From Cytobacillus pseudoceanisediminis (GTDB taxonomy: Bacteria > Bacillota > Bacilli > Bacillales > Cytobacillaceae): a DNA stretch of 64,000 nt. This document shows, one piece after another, positions 18,959 through 28,804 of this stretch. A model generated the notes under the pieces. It made no database searches. It was given only the letters and a program-made list of their open reading frames with translations, and was not told where the DNA came from. A program made the position numbers and the translations under genes. The stretch is from assembly GCF_023516215.1 (NCBI RefSeq), contig NZ_CP097349.1, forward strand, positions 1,798,001 to 1,862,000, given 5' to 3'. Numbering within the stretch: position 1 is the stretch's first letter; every line of letters begins with the position of its first letter.

Positions 18959-19561
18959 ATGGAAAAGATTTATCTTCTTGATGAGTTTTTAACTGTTCCC
19001 TATTTGAAGGAACTCGTGAAAAGCAATGGTTTGAAAATGGTAAATCCCCCGCCGCAAGAGCTTGAAGAGACCCTGAGATATTATAAACAGCGACTAAGAA
19101 GCTCATTAGACGAGCCATTTATCATGAATGATCACCAAAAAGCTAAAGTGAGAATCCCGCTAAACCAAGACGAGTACTATTGCATGGAATGGAACATGAC
19201 GAAGCTGAAGTACCTTATAAACCGAGCACAAATAAAAAAAGTGGAAGTCACAGAAAAGATCATTGCTTCTTCTCTCCCGGCTCATTGCGAAGGTGATAAA
19301 GATGGTAATTGGACACTGCTATCCTTCCCTCCAATCACAAGCAAATATATCCTTGCCGAAGGAAATAAGGAAAACATAAGCACCGATCAAAAAATATGGG
19401 ATGCCTATCTAATCCAGCCTCAAATACACCTCCAGGCAGTGACCCGTTCTATTTATAGGTATTTATTTGCTATCCATTTTAATTATTCCCTTATATGCAG
19501 TTATATCGCCGGGCAGCTTACCCTTAAGGAAGTGGAAGCGAGGGTTCTTCCAGTAATATAA
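18959..19561 (+). CDS. Protein of unknown function preceding a glycosyltransferase
   Basis: A 200-residue soluble protein, unrecognised. ATG at 18959 is chosen because GAGGTG lies at good spacing; an earlier in-frame ATG at 18950 overlaps that site. The sequence has no signal peptide or membrane helix. The stretch RSIYRYLFAIHFNYSLICSYIAGQLTLKEVEARVLPVI near the end is helical and partly hydrophobic. It stops 21 bases before the glycosyltransferase start, so the two form an operon and the protein may help glycan synthesis. The gene is divergent from the coiled-coil/JAMM operon. Confidence 0.6.
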   Translation: MEKIYLLDEFLTVPYLKELVKSNGLKMVNPPPQELEETLRYYKQRLRSSLDEPFIMNDHQKAKVRIPLNQDEYYCMEWNMTKLKYLINRAQIKKVEVTEKIIASSLPAHCEGDKDGNWTLLSFPPITSKYILAEGNKENISTDQKIWDAYLIQPQIHLQAVTRSIYRYLFAIHFNYSLICSYIAGQLTLKEVEARVLPVI

Positions 19562-19582
19562 CAATAAAGGAGTGAAATAAAT

Positions 19583-20467
19583 TTGCTTGCTTCCATCATC
19601 TTTCCTGTAAAAAACGAAGGAATAAACGTAAAGAACACACTTGAATCTTTTTTCTCCGTAGAGATTGGCTCTCCATATGAAATCATTGTTGTAAATGATC
19701 AGTCTGATGATCATTGCTGTGATTTTCTTCGGGATCAGTTTCTGAATAAAAATATCACAGTAGTGAATACATCCGGTGTCGGGGCAGCAAATGCAAGAAA
19801 TGCAGGGGCAGAAAAAGCAAATGGGAGCATTCTTGTGTTTTGTGATGCCCATCTGGAATTTGAAGATTCGTGGCTAGACAGACTGCTTGAACCAATTCTT
19901 GAGGGGACCTGCGATTCCATTACCCCTGCCATTGGCGCTATAGGTAATCCCAATTTTATCGGGTATGGCCAAACACTATGGGTAAATGAAAGATCAAATA
20001 AGTTCAGGACCCACTGGAACACAAAAAGAGATTATCTATTTGAAACCGCCGTTCTGCCAGGCGGATGCTTTGCGATCAGACGGGATGTATTTGAAGATGT
20101 GGGAGGATTTGAAACAGGGTTTCCGACTTGGGGACATGAAGATGTGGAACTTTCTATTAAGCTCTGGTTATTCGGCTACAATTGTTATGTACAGCCAAAG
20201 ACGAAAGTACTGCATTTATTCCGGAAAGTACAGCCCTACAAAATTGAACTGGAAGATTACTACTATAACCTATTAAGACTTGCCTATCTGCATTTTAACC
20301 CCAGCCGCATTCAAAAGATCCGTAAAATGATGATAAAGCATACTAAATCAAAAGATGTTGAAAAAAGAGTGATTCAGAATGGGGCAATGGAGAAGAAACA
20401 GGTTTATTTGAAGAAAAGGAAATTTGATGATGATTGGTATTTTCGGAGGTTTGGGGTTGAGTTTTGA
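19583..20467 (+). CDS. Family 2 glycosyltransferase with a C-terminal galactosyltransferase-like segment
   Basis: Glycosyltransferase of 294 residues with a GT-A fold. The N-terminal nucleotide-binding part is SIIFPVKNEGINVKNTLESF, the metal-binding acidic motif is in ILVFCDAHLEF, and the acceptor region carries GGCFAIRRDVFEDVGGFETGF and WGHEDVELSIKLWLFGY, the Glyco_transf_7C signature. The TTG start at 19583 follows AGGAGTG. No membrane anchor, so it works in the cytosol on a lipid- or protein-linked acceptor. It is the first sugar-transfer gene of the accessory region and its C-terminal half resembles that of the two-domain enzyme at 23360-25843. Confidence 0.88.
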   Translation: MLASIIFPVKNEGINVKNTLESFFSVEIGSPYEIIVVNDQSDDHCCDFLRDQFLNKNITVVNTSGVGAANARNAGAEKANGSILVFCDAHLEFEDSWLDRLLEPILEGTCDSITPAIGAIGNPNFIGYGQTLWVNERSNKFRTHWNTKRDYLFETAVLPGGCFAIRRDVFEDVGGFETGFPTWGHEDVELSIKLWLFGYNCYVQPKTKVLHLFRKVQPYKIELEDYYYNLLRLAYLHFNPSRIQKIRKMMIKHTKSKDVEKRVIQNGAMEKKQVYLKKRKFDDDWYFRRFGVEF

Positions 20468-20558
20468 TAGCATTTATAAAAATTAAAGCAAACAAGGAAC
20501 CAGCCTTCAGCATCAATTAACAGACTCCGAGGATGATTCCTCAAATGAACTCTAAATG

Positions 20559-21721
20559 TTAAACGTTATTGCTAAACCCCTTCCTTAATATATCCGCTAC
20601 TTCAGGCCTTGTAATTTCAGGTGGAAGCTGCTCTCCATTTCTTAGCATCTCCCTAACTTTGGTGCCGCTTAGAAAGAAGCGGTCCTCTTCTAAGTGGGGA
20701 CACGTCTTAGCGGACGCCATATTCATGCATTTTTTACAGTAAAAACTATGTTCAAAAAATAACAGTTTAATTCCAATTTTTTCGGGGTCAAAATTGGAAA
20801 ATATTTTTTGAGCATCATAAGTTCCATAATAATTTCCGACACCTGCATGATCTCTGCCGACAATGAAGTGTGTGCACCCATAATTTTTACGGATAATAGC
20901 GTGATGCACAGCTTCTCTCGGACCTGCATAGCGCATAGCACCTGGAAATACTGCCAGCTTAACTCGATCCATTGGATAATATTTATCAAGCAATACACTA
21001 TAGCTTTCCATTCTGATATCTGCTGGTATATCATCCTTTTTTGTTTCTCCGACAAGGGGATGAAGTAAAAGACCATCTACCATCTCCAATGCACATTTTT
21101 GCAGGTATTCATGGGCCCGATGTACTGGATTACGTGTCTGGAAGCCAACGATAGTACTCCACTTCAAGTCATTGAACATTTTTCTTGTTTCAGCTGGTTC
21201 TTTTAGATAGTCTTCAAAAGGGGCATGTGAAGGCTGATTAATTGCATAAACCGGACCTGCAACATAAATATCCCCCTGGGTATTTAACTTCTTCACACCA
21301 GGATGATTATGATCGTTTGTGCCGTAAACCATCAATGCCTCATATTCTTTGTTGTAACTATATATTTCCTCTATTTTAATTACTCCGTAGGTAATATCAT
21401 CTTTCCCTCTTAGGAGGACTTCATCTCCTATTTCAAGTTGTTCAGCCTCCTCTTTATCAACGGGAAGAGTGATGGGGATTGTCCAAGGAAGACCGCTTGG
21501 GAGATGCATGTTTTCCAAAACACTAAGGTATTCCTTTTGATTCATAAACCCGCGAAGCGGACTGTAACCGCCATTCGTAATCAGTTCAACATCAGATATT
21601 GTCCACTTCGAAATTGAAATATAAGGCATGGAATCTTGTTTTGATAAATATTTTTTCTCTCTCCTTCAGATAACTTGCCATTTACTAAATTTCCACCGTG
21701 GGGGTCAATAATTGAATTCAT
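20559..21721 (-). CDS. sat: Sulfate adenylyltransferase (ATP sulfurylase), frameshifted near 21655
   Basis: Makes adenosine 5'-phosphosulfate (APS) from ATP and sulfate. About 387 residues, the standard length of the Bacillus-type Sat. The catalytic motifs [12 protein letters not shown] and [12 protein letters not shown] are intact, as is the C-terminal Cys-rich [15 protein letters not shown]. The first 22 residues ([20 protein letters not shown]) are in another frame and join at an A6 run (A7 gives [16 protein letters not shown]). The ATG at 21721 has AAGGAGGG. It lies 19 bases after cysC on the same strand. It has no PAPS reductase gene beside it, which fits use of APS/PAPS for sulfation rather than assimilation. 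Confidence 0.93.
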
Positions 21722-21740
21722 TTTTTCCCTCCTTAGCCAT

Positions 21741-22334
21741 TTACAGTAATCTTTTCAGATAATCATAAAGAATTTCTGTACACTCTTTTATCGAATAGTT
21801 AGAAGTCTCTAAGATGATTTCTGGATTCTCAGGCACTTCATAAGGCGAAGAAATCCCCGTAAATTCTTTGATTTCACCATTTTTTGCCCTTTGGTACAAG
21901 CCCTTTGGATCTCTTTTTTCGCACTCTTCCAAAGAGCAATTGACATACACTTCAATAAACTCGTCCTTTTCAACCATATCTCTGACCAGTTTACGCTCTG
22001 AAGCGAATGGTGATATAAAGGTAACCAGAACCACAATTCCGCTATCTACAAATAATTTTGCTACCTCTCCGATTCTGCGAATATTTTCTTTTCGATCTTC
22101 CTGACTGAATCCTAAATCGTTATTCAGTCCCTGCCGAATATTATCTCCATCTAAAATAAAGGTGGAGATACCTTTTGAATGAAGAATGTCTTCCAGTTCA
22201 TTTGCGATGGTTGTTTTACCTGATCCTGATAAACCAGTAAACCAAATAATCTTACTATTATGTCCATGAAGAGCTCTTCTTTTTTCTTTTGTTACTTTAA
22301 ATATAGGAGAATATAAATTCTTGTCTTTTTCCAT
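21741..22334 (-). CDS. cysC: Adenylylsulfate kinase (APS kinase)
   Basis: Phosphorylates APS to the sulfate donor PAPS (3'-phosphoadenylylsulfate). 197 residues, normal for the family. The P-loop is in TGLSGSGKTTIAN, followed by the typical LDGDNIRQGLNNDLGFS, TFISPFASER and the lid region DPKGLYQRAKNGEIKEFTG. Middle gene of a TauE-cysC-sat operon with gaps of 33 and 19 bases. Together with the sulfotransferase gene at 25983-26755 it implies PAPS made for sulfate transfer. Start ATG at 22334 after GGAGGG. Confidence 0.95.
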   Translation of the reverse strand: MEKDKNLYSPIFKVTKEKRRALHGHNSKIIWFTGLSGSGKTTIANELEDILHSKGISTFILDGDNIRQGLNNDLGFSQEDRKENIRRIGEVAKLFVDSGIVVLVTFISPFASERKLVRDMVEKDEFIEVYVNCSLEECEKRDPKGLYQRAKNGEIKEFTGISSPYEVPENPEIILETSNYSIKECTEILYDYLKRLL

Positions 22335-22367
22335 GCCTTCCCTCCTTTTTGTATGACAGAACCTGTA

Positions 22368-23225
22368 TCAGCTCTTATTCTTTTTAATTGTATAAATAAT
22401 GGCTATTATCCAAAGCATAAAAAGACAGGGATATATAAAGTAAGATAATGTAATCCCTATGCCAGATAAATTAATAATGGTATGCAAATTGGTTATAATG
22501 ATCACTCCACCTACTGCGACTCCAAGGAGGTAGGAAGGAAGGATCCTTACGAGCCATGCTGCAATAGGAGCAGCAAACAATCCACCTAGCATTAACGCAA
22601 GAACCCAAAACCAATCAAATTCCTTCCAGCCTAAAGAGATAAGAAACCCTGCCGTTGCTGATAATGCTATTACAAATTCACTCGTATCAACAGTTCCAAT
22701 CACTTTTCTGGGAGCAGTGTCTTTTTGGGCCAGAAGAACAGGTGTTGTAATGGGCCCCCATCCGCCTCCACCGGTAGCGTCAGCGAACCCGCCTAATAGA
22801 CCAAGGATTGCAGCTTTCCTGTTAGATAACTGGATTCCCTTATTCTCATTTGGAATACTATTAAGAAACAAAAAGCGGAATAAGATATAAACTCCCAATA
22901 ACAACAAAAAAACAGATATAAAAGGCCTGACAGCTTCTCCTGGCATGCTGCTTAAAAAGCATGCTCCAATAAATGCCCCTACACCACCGGGTAGAATTAA
23001 TTTCATTACTGTCCCTCTATCTACATTTCCAAACTTAAAATGAAAAAAACCTGAAGCAGCAGTCGTAACCACTTCCGAAATGTGAATACTGGCAGATGCA
23101 ACCGCAGGAGCCATACCTAGCATTAAAAACAAAGAGGAGGATGTAACTCCGTAAGCCATCCCTAGTGATCCGTCAATTAATTGGGCAATGAATCCAACAA
23201 TTGTAACAGTAAGTAATTTTCTCAA
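22368..23225 (-). CDS. TauE/SafE family sulfite/sulfate-type anion transporter
   Basis: Integral membrane protein of 285 residues with about eight helices and the two-repeat layout of the TauE/SafE family (VTIVGFIAQLIDGSLGMAYGV and AAILGLLGGFADATGGGGWGP repeats). The first gene of the TauE-cysC-sat operon, starting at TTG 23225 with GGAG. Members move sulfite, sulfate, sulfoacetate or taurine-derived anions. Here the likely job is sulfate uptake for PAPS synthesis, or export of sulfite. Direction cannot be told from sequence. Confidence 0.88.
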   Translation of the reverse strand: MRKLLTVTIVGFIAQLIDGSLGMAYGVTSSSLFLMLGMAPAVASASIHISEVVTTAASGFFHFKFGNVDRGTVMKLILPGGVGAFIGACFLSSMPGEAVRPFISVFLLLLGVYILFRFLFLNSIPNENKGIQLSNRKAAILGLLGGFADATGGGGWGPITTPVLLAQKDTAPRKVIGTVDTSEFVIALSATAGFLISLGWKEFDWFWVLALMLGGLFAAPIAAWLVRILPSYLLGVAVGGVIIITNLHTIINLSGIGITLSYFIYPCLFMLWIIAIIYTIKKNKS

Positions 23226-23359
23226 TTCTTCTGCTCCAATCTGTTTTTTTATACACGAGGGTATACCTTTATTAGATTCAAAACTCTTGTATCATGAAAC
23301 GGCTAATGCACCAAGGTAAAAGAAAAAAACTGGAAAGCTATATCTTCCCAGAATTTGTT

Positions 23360-25843
23360 TTACATCTTAATAATGTTCTTAAAATTACTTGCAAACGGCT
23401 TAACTTTAGGATACCTTTCTAATTCTTCAAGATTTTTTATAATTTGTTCTTTATTTACTGAACTAGTATTTAGTAAGTTTGTTAATGGTTCTTCTTTCCA
23501 TAGTTTAACAGATATTCTTTGGAGTATTTGCTCTAATAACTTCGGAATTCCTTTATAAATATTTGAATATCCACTTAAAAAGTTCAAGTATGAATCATAA
23601 ATTAAGTGTACATTAGGAACGGATATACCCAAGAAATGCAATATAAAAATCCTTAATTGTACCTCAGGATATTTATTAAACACTCGGACAAAATTTTTAA
23701 TAGCATCTTGAGGATTTGTCTTTGAAATAGGGTGTTCTTGATGATAGGCTGCTAACCCATTATGATTAAAAAATCTATACCCCTTTTTATATAAACGATA
23801 TCCAAGTTCATGATCATCCCAGCCGTATCCTGGGTACTCTTCAAATAGGCCTACTTCCTTAATGGCCTTTGCCTCAACAGAAACATTCCCAGTGCAAAAT
23901 AAGAGCCATGGAAAGTGAAACCCATTCAGATTATTCCCAAAACGATTAAAAAGCGTTTCTTTGTAAACCTTTACGAATGGTTTATCAAATGAATAATTTT
24001 GATATGATTGATTACTAACCTCTTTTTCAGTTAATAGTTTAACAGTCTTACCACTTTTTATCTCATTCAAAGTACTAGGAGTAAAAGTCGGATAGTTTTT
24101 CAACAGCTTCATTATTTGAGTCTTTTGTTCCATGTTGTATCTTGGATGATATATTGTATATAATCCTTTAAGTACCAAGCTTCCACAAATGACTATTTTT
24201 TTGTTCTCCTTATGTCCTTGGTAATGCAGAGAAACAAAGTCAGGCTTAACAATTATCTCTGCATCCAAAAATACAATAACTCGGCCTCCAGCATTCTGAA
24301 TCCCAAGGTTTCTCATACTAGCCCTTCCAATATTTTGGTTGGATCTTATATATTTTAAATCAAATGAAAAATTGTGTTCATTGATTATAGAAGCAGTTTT
24401 GTCAATTGATCCATCATCGACAATAATTACTTCATACTTTTTCTTATCAAAATGCTGGCATTCTAAGGAATGAAGTGTTAACAATAATTCTTGATATTTA
24501 TTAAAGGTCGGCAATATTATACTGACTTCGTAGTCAGATTTCTTCCCATTTTTATAGGCAGACCCGCTTAAAAAGTCATAACCCCACACAATATTTTGAT
24601 TTACATTCATATCTTCCCTCATTAACCGAATTTCTGATTGGTTTGGGGGTACTTTCCAAAGTTTTATTGATTGGATTTTTCCATAGAAACACCCATCTTT
24701 AATGTTGCCGCCAAAAACCAAAGATGGACAAATGTGAGTATATCTGCTTTTTGTCCCCACAGCTACTTCCTTTTCATTAATATACACTGTTGGTGTCTTA
24801 TCTATATAAATAAGGACTACTTTAATCCACTCATTCTGATTTATAGGCAAACTTATAACTGTTTCAACATTATTTTGATATTTTTCAACCACACATAACC
24901 TATTACTTTGGAATAATATACCTGCTACAGCAAAATTTCCTTCAATATTATTTACCTCTGGTGAAATAAGATATGATGCATTTTCATTATTTGACCTTCT
25001 TTGTGGTAAAATCACACATTCATATTTAAAATTATCAATTATTTGCCGAGGGTTAAATTGTGCAGCAATATATTCATTCCCTCTAAAAGTAAATGGAGAG
25101 TTAAACATGTTTCTCTCCTCTCTGTTCTGAAAAAATTTATTATATTTGACTCTATAATTCTCTCTAAGTTCATAGAATTCTTTCATTTGATCTATATTAT
25201 GACGAATTGATCCCATTAAATCATGGACCCGGTAGTTAGTTAAAGTACAATGGAAATAATGAAGAGGAAAATGGGCCGAAGTTCTTATCCAGTAATCATA
25301 GTCTTGTGCATATTTTAAAGTTTCGTCAAAATATCCAATTTTTTCAATAACCTTCCTGGACATCATAACCGTACAACCATTTATAGGATTAAAATCTTTT
25401 AATGATTGTAAGACTTCTATTCCGCTCTTGAAATGTATCCCAACATTATATTTTTTTATCTGATTATGGCTATCGATAATATTAAAATTTGTAAAACTAA
25501 ATAATGATTTATTCTCTTTCATAAAATTAAGCTGTAGTTCGATTTTCTTCTCAGAAAATAAATCATCTGAGCTTAACCAAGCTAGATATTCACCATTAGC
25601 TATCTTGATTCCCTCATTTAAAGCAGACGCAACACCTTTATTTTTTTGTTCTATATATATAATTCTTGATAAGTATGGTTTTAATAATTCATTATACATA
25701 TAGGACCCATCATTAACTAATATAATTTCGATATTCTTGTAAGTTTGTCTTAATACGGTTTCAATTGCCTGGGGAACATATTTACAATTATAAAATGGTA
25801 TTAAAACACTTACTAATGGCAGTTCTTTACTCAAACTTCTCAC
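23360..25843 (-). CDS. Two-domain glycosyltransferase with a central lectin-like (LamG/ConA) insertion
   Basis: Large protein of 827 residues. An N-terminal GT2 domain (about 1-240; [38 protein letters not shown]) is followed at about 250-420 by a beta-rich, LamG/concanavalin-like domain (WIKVVLIYIDKTPTVYINEK, GKIQSIKLWK). A second GT2 domain lies at about 430-700 (VSIILPTFNKYQELLLTLHS, VIVFLDAEIIV, WDDHELGYRLYKKGY). The C-terminal 120 residues are helical. The acidic motif needed for metal is present in both enzyme domains (SSDD and DAE). A single peptide therefore could add two sugars while binding a glycan through the middle domain. AT-rich codon use. Confidence 0.85.
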   Translation of the reverse strand: MRSLSKELPLVSVLIPFYNCKYVPQAIETVLRQTYKNIEIILVNDGSYMYNELLKPYLSRIIYIEQKNKGVASALNEGIKIANGEYLAWLSSDDLFSEKKIELQLNFMKENKSLFSFTNFNIIDSHNQIKKYNVGIHFKSGIEVLQSLKDFNPINGCTVMMSRKVIEKIGYFDETLKYAQDYDYWIRTSAHFPLHYFHCTLTNYRVHDLMGSIRHNIDQMKEFYELRENYRVKYNKFFQNREERNMFNSPFTFRGNEYIAAQFNPRQIIDNFKYECVILPQRRSNNENASYLISPEVNNIEGNFAVAGILFQSNRLCVVEKYQNNVETVISLPINQNEWIKVVLIYIDKTPTVYINEKEVAVGTKSRYTHICPSLVFGGNIKDGCFYGKIQSIKLWKVPPNQSEIRLMREDMNVNQNIVWGYDFLSGSAYKNGKKSDYEVSIILPTFNKYQELLLTLHSLECQHFDKKKYEVIIVDDGSIDKTASIINEHNFSFDLKYIRSNQNIGRASMRNLGIQNAGGRVIVFLDAEIIVKPDFVSLHYQGHKENKKIVICGSLVLKGLYTIYHPRYNMEQKTQIMKLLKNYPTFTPSTLNEIKSGKTVKLLTEKEVSNQSYQNYSFDKPFVKVYKETLFNRFGNNLNGFHFPWLLFCTGNVSVEAKAIKEVGLFEEYPGYGWDDHELGYRLYKKGYRFFNHNGLAAYHQEHPISKTNPQDAIKNFVRVFNKYPEVQLRIFILHFLGISVPNVHLIYDSYLNFLSGYSNIYKGIPKLLEQILQRISVKLWKEEPLTNLLNTSSVNKEQIIKNLEELERYPKVKPFASNFKNIIKM

Positions 25844-25982
25844 TCCTTTGTTCGAAAAATAAAAGATAAATCAGTTTCCATATACTATTTTCAACAACTG
25901 CTAATAAAATCATAGACCTTTTGTGGATTTTTAGATTTGGCCTAATCTTCCTTAGACTCGATCGCAAAATCGGCCATGTAAA

Positions 25983-26755
25983 TCACCAATTATTGTCCTT
26001 TTCATAACCTAGTTTAATGATCAAATCACCAGCTACTTTTTTAAAGTTCGCTTTATTTCTAGATGTAAATTCTTCACGCCACCCTCCAAATTTGCCTTGT
26101 CTATATGTCCATGAGTTTTTAGTATCAATGTTGTTTTTCATTATTTTTAAGAATTCACTTTTACTTATGTTTAGGTTTCTTAGATCTTCCCATAAAAAAT
26201 TTATTATTTTTAATATTTCAGTATCTGCAGTTAAATTATTTACTAGATCTTCGTAACGTATGCAGCACACGCTGGGATCTTTACGCCATTCATAAATTTT
26301 ATAAGTTTCCTCATAAATGCCTGGATAATGTTTCTTAACCCCCACTTATTTTCATTTTCTTCACCAATCAGATCTACTCCAAGAATGACAGCATCTAATT
26401 GATCTTCAAATAAGGTAATTCTCTTTTTAAAAACTTGATGAAGAGGATGATCAAAAAATACATCATTAATAAAGTAAACCATTGAAACAGCAACATCTCT
26501 TAAGTCTCTGTAAATGAATATCTGATTTATTGACATACTTTGAAGTCCGCTTGAAAATTTTTCATTATATGGCAGGTGACTATAGACCAATTCACCTTCC
26601 TTAATACTTAATACATCATTTTCATTGTTTACCCAATATGATTTACCTTGATATAATTTAGTTATGCCTTTTACTAATTGTATTACTAAATTAGTACTGC
26701 TTTTTGGGACAGAGTTAATAAATATCTTAGGTTGTTTAAAAGATTTGTTTTGCAC
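25983..26755 (-). CDS. PAPS-dependent sulfotransferase, frameshifted near 26345
   Basis: Cytosolic sulfotransferase of about 257 residues that would transfer a sulfuryl group from PAPS to an acceptor hydroxyl. The 5'-phosphosulfate loop is FINSVPKSSTNLVIQLVKG, the 3'-phosphate site is IYRDLRDVAVSMV, and the end carries RQGKFGGWREEFT, a typical C-terminal motif. The frame breaks at a G5 run; reading G6 gives NKWGVKKHYPGIYEETYKIYEWR, as expected. It lies among glycosyltransferases, so a glycan or glycoprotein is the likely acceptor. The gene is AT-rich, like its neighbours. Confidence 0.87.
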
Positions 26756-27151
26756 TTTTTCACTCCTATTTAATGTTTTTATGATAGTAATTTAATCTCT
26801 TCTAATACAAATTCTTTCATAGTTAAAACGCCATGTTACATTCAAACAATCTTTCCACACAAATCTCCCTCGATAATTACTTAATACGGAAATGAAAATT
26901 AAATTTAAATACCCTTCAACCTGTCTTTTATAAGTTATGTCTAATTCTTATTCTTGCTATAGGCTAGTTTTATAGAATTATTCTTTATATTTACAAAATC
27001 CTCTTTTGCCTAGCCATGATCAATATTTTCAATCCTGAATTGATTTGAAAAGCAAAAAAATTTATTTAAAGCAGGCATAAATTAATGTCACAAAATATTT
27101 TTTCAATTAGAAAGTTTATTAATATAGGATATACCGGCAAAAGATCTAGCT
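26756..27151. other. AT-rich intergenic spacer
   Basis: About 395 bases of very AT-rich sequence. I see no ORF with a ribosome binding site and no conserved motif. It may be the promoter area of the sulfotransferase gene or degraded sequence. Confidence 0.5.
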
Positions 27152-27184
27152 AAAAAAACAGCAGCTTGTCTATAGAAGCTACTG
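27152..27184 (-). terminator. Rho-independent terminator of the glycosyltransferase at 27197-27908
   Basis: Nine-base stem (CAGTAGCTT with AAGCTGCTG, one G-U pair) followed by seven T on the minus strand. Confidence 0.75.
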
Positions 27185-27196
27185 TAAAGTAATTAA

Positions 27197-27908
27197 TTAT
27201 TTTTCTTTTAAATATTTCTCCAGTTCTGTTTTATATTTTAGTTTTACTTTCCTTGATTCCTTCAACACATCATTTAAATATTGTTTACTTCCCATTTTCC
27301 CATGAACTCTATACAATGTGAGTGGAATATTTAAATGCCCTATTTTAAATTTTAGAAACACCCTAATCCAATAATCATAGTCATTGGCATATCTCAGTGA
27401 TTCATCAAAAAGCCCAATACTTTTAGTAACCTCTCTCCGCATCATAATAGTGGAACCGTTTATCGGGCAGCCTACTATTAGGCTTTTTAGGAGCTCTTCA
27501 GAGTTTAAAGGACCAACAGAATCAGATATTATTCGATTCTTTTCATTAATGCAAAAGTAATTGGTATAAGAAAACATATACATTTTGTTTTTCATAAAAT
27601 CTAATTGTGTTTCGACTTTTGTATTAATAAATAAATCATCTGAACTCAACCATACAATATATTCTCCCTTTGAATTCCTTATTCCCTCATTTAATGCTGA
27701 AGCAGTTCCACCATTTTTTTCTTATATAGAAGATCTTGTCCTTAAGTGGTTTTATCATTGGTATATGAGAAGTTGATCCGTCATCCACCACAATAACTTC
27801 AATATTTCTATAAGTTTGTTTTAATGCACTAGAAATTGCTCTCTGGACATATTTACAATTATAGAATGGAATAATAATAGAAACTAAAGGATATTCATTT
27901 AATTCCAC
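27197..27908 (-). CDS. Family 2 glycosyltransferase, paralogue of the N-terminal domain of the 23360-25843 protein, frameshifted
   Basis: GT-A glycosyltransferase of about 237 residues. It begins [17 protein letters not shown], has [21 protein letters not shown] and DYDYWIRV and matches the N-terminal domain of the two-domain enzyme (shared [24 protein letters not shown] motifs). The frame is lost at an A7 run near 27718; reading A8 gives [17 protein letters not shown]. Start ATG at 27908 follows GAGGTG. It lies 21 bases downstream of the DUF4915 gene, so the two are probably cotranscribed. Confidence 0.84.
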
Positions 27909-27928
27909 AATCTTTCACCTCTTTGTAA

Positions 27929-28747
27929 TCAGATAAAAATAATTCCATATATTTCCAAGGAGGGGATCGGCACAAAAGTTGAAAGTTTATTATTCATATT
28001 TAATAAATAGACTCCACAGTCTGAAGAAATATTAGGATGCTTTTCTAATAATTTATTTATATGTCTAGTTATACTTTGGCCAATTAGAACCGTTTCATTC
28101 TGAACAGCTAGACCTCTCGTATAACCAAGACATTTAAATAATATATTATTTTCTTTACGTACAGAGAATTCTTCCGAATTACAAAAATACAGATCATTTT
28201 TATATAACATAACACTATGAGGCTGAGATATTCCTTCATATAGAACATTCTTAACTTTCTTCTTTTTTAAAGAATATTCAACTACCCCGCCTCCAATATT
28301 AAATTGGCCAGGTAAATGAAACATTGATACAAAAAGACTATTTTCTTCAATAAATATATCATTAATATGGCAAATATCTGTTGCTCTGTTGGAAGAAAAG
28401 CAAATCTCATCGACTCTGTTTAATCCATTTGATAAATCATATATGCCAATACAATTAAGCTTAGTTTCTGCTAAATAAGCAAAATCTCCACTAATAGCTA
28501 TTCCATGCAGATCTAATCCTTTTCCTGCATGGCTAAAATTTACAACATTTAAACTTTCATCCAATAGAATAATTCCTTCCTCATTTGATGCAACAACAAA
28601 TCCCTTACCATATCTAGCTATTCCTCTGCATTCAATATCTAATATTATTTGAAGTGTATTCATTCCTTTTTGGCGTTTCAGATGGTATAGTCCCCCATTT
28701 TGGTTACAGCAGCTTATCAGTGCATTAAAATCTTTAACTTGTAACAT
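27929..28747 (-). CDS. DUF4915-like beta-propeller protein
   Basis: A 272-residue protein with repeated beta-strand pattern, probably a seven-bladed propeller (IARYGKGFVVASNEEGIILLDES, LDLHGIAISGDFAYLAET, ICHINDIFIEENSLFVSMF, SQPHSVMLYKNDLYFCNS). The ending SLEIYGIIFI resembles the DUF4915 family, seen next to glycosyltransferases. Start is taken at ATG 28747 (GGAGTG upstream); a TTG at 28756 overlaps the ribosome site. It may bind a glycan or glycoprotein. I cannot assign a reaction. Divergent from the GT4 gene with a 170-base gap. Confidence 0.68.
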   Translation of the reverse strand: MLQVKDFNALISCCNQNGGLYHLKRQKGMNTLQIILDIECRGIARYGKGFVVASNEEGIILLDESLNVVNFSHAGKGLDLHGIAISGDFAYLAETKLNCIGIYDLSNGLNRVDEICFSSNRATDICHINDIFIEENSLFVSMFHLPGQFNIGGGVVEYSLKKKKVKNVLYEGISQPHSVMLYKNDLYFCNSEEFSVRKENNILFKCLGYTRGLAVQNETVLIGQSITRHINKLLEKHPNISSDCGVYLLNMNNKLSTFVPIPSLEIYGIIFI

Positions 28748-28804
28748 ATACAACACTCCAACAATTTTAACTATGTTTTAGTTACTTTTATTTTCTTAGT
28801 AAAC

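Noticed and set aside
20723..21076. Minus-strand ORF inside sat in another frame
   Set aside because: Lies inside the conserved sat reading frame and has no ribosome site.
26756..27151. Degraded gene between sulfotransferase and GT2 genes
   Set aside because: AT-rich with stop codons in all frames and no similarity to neighbours.
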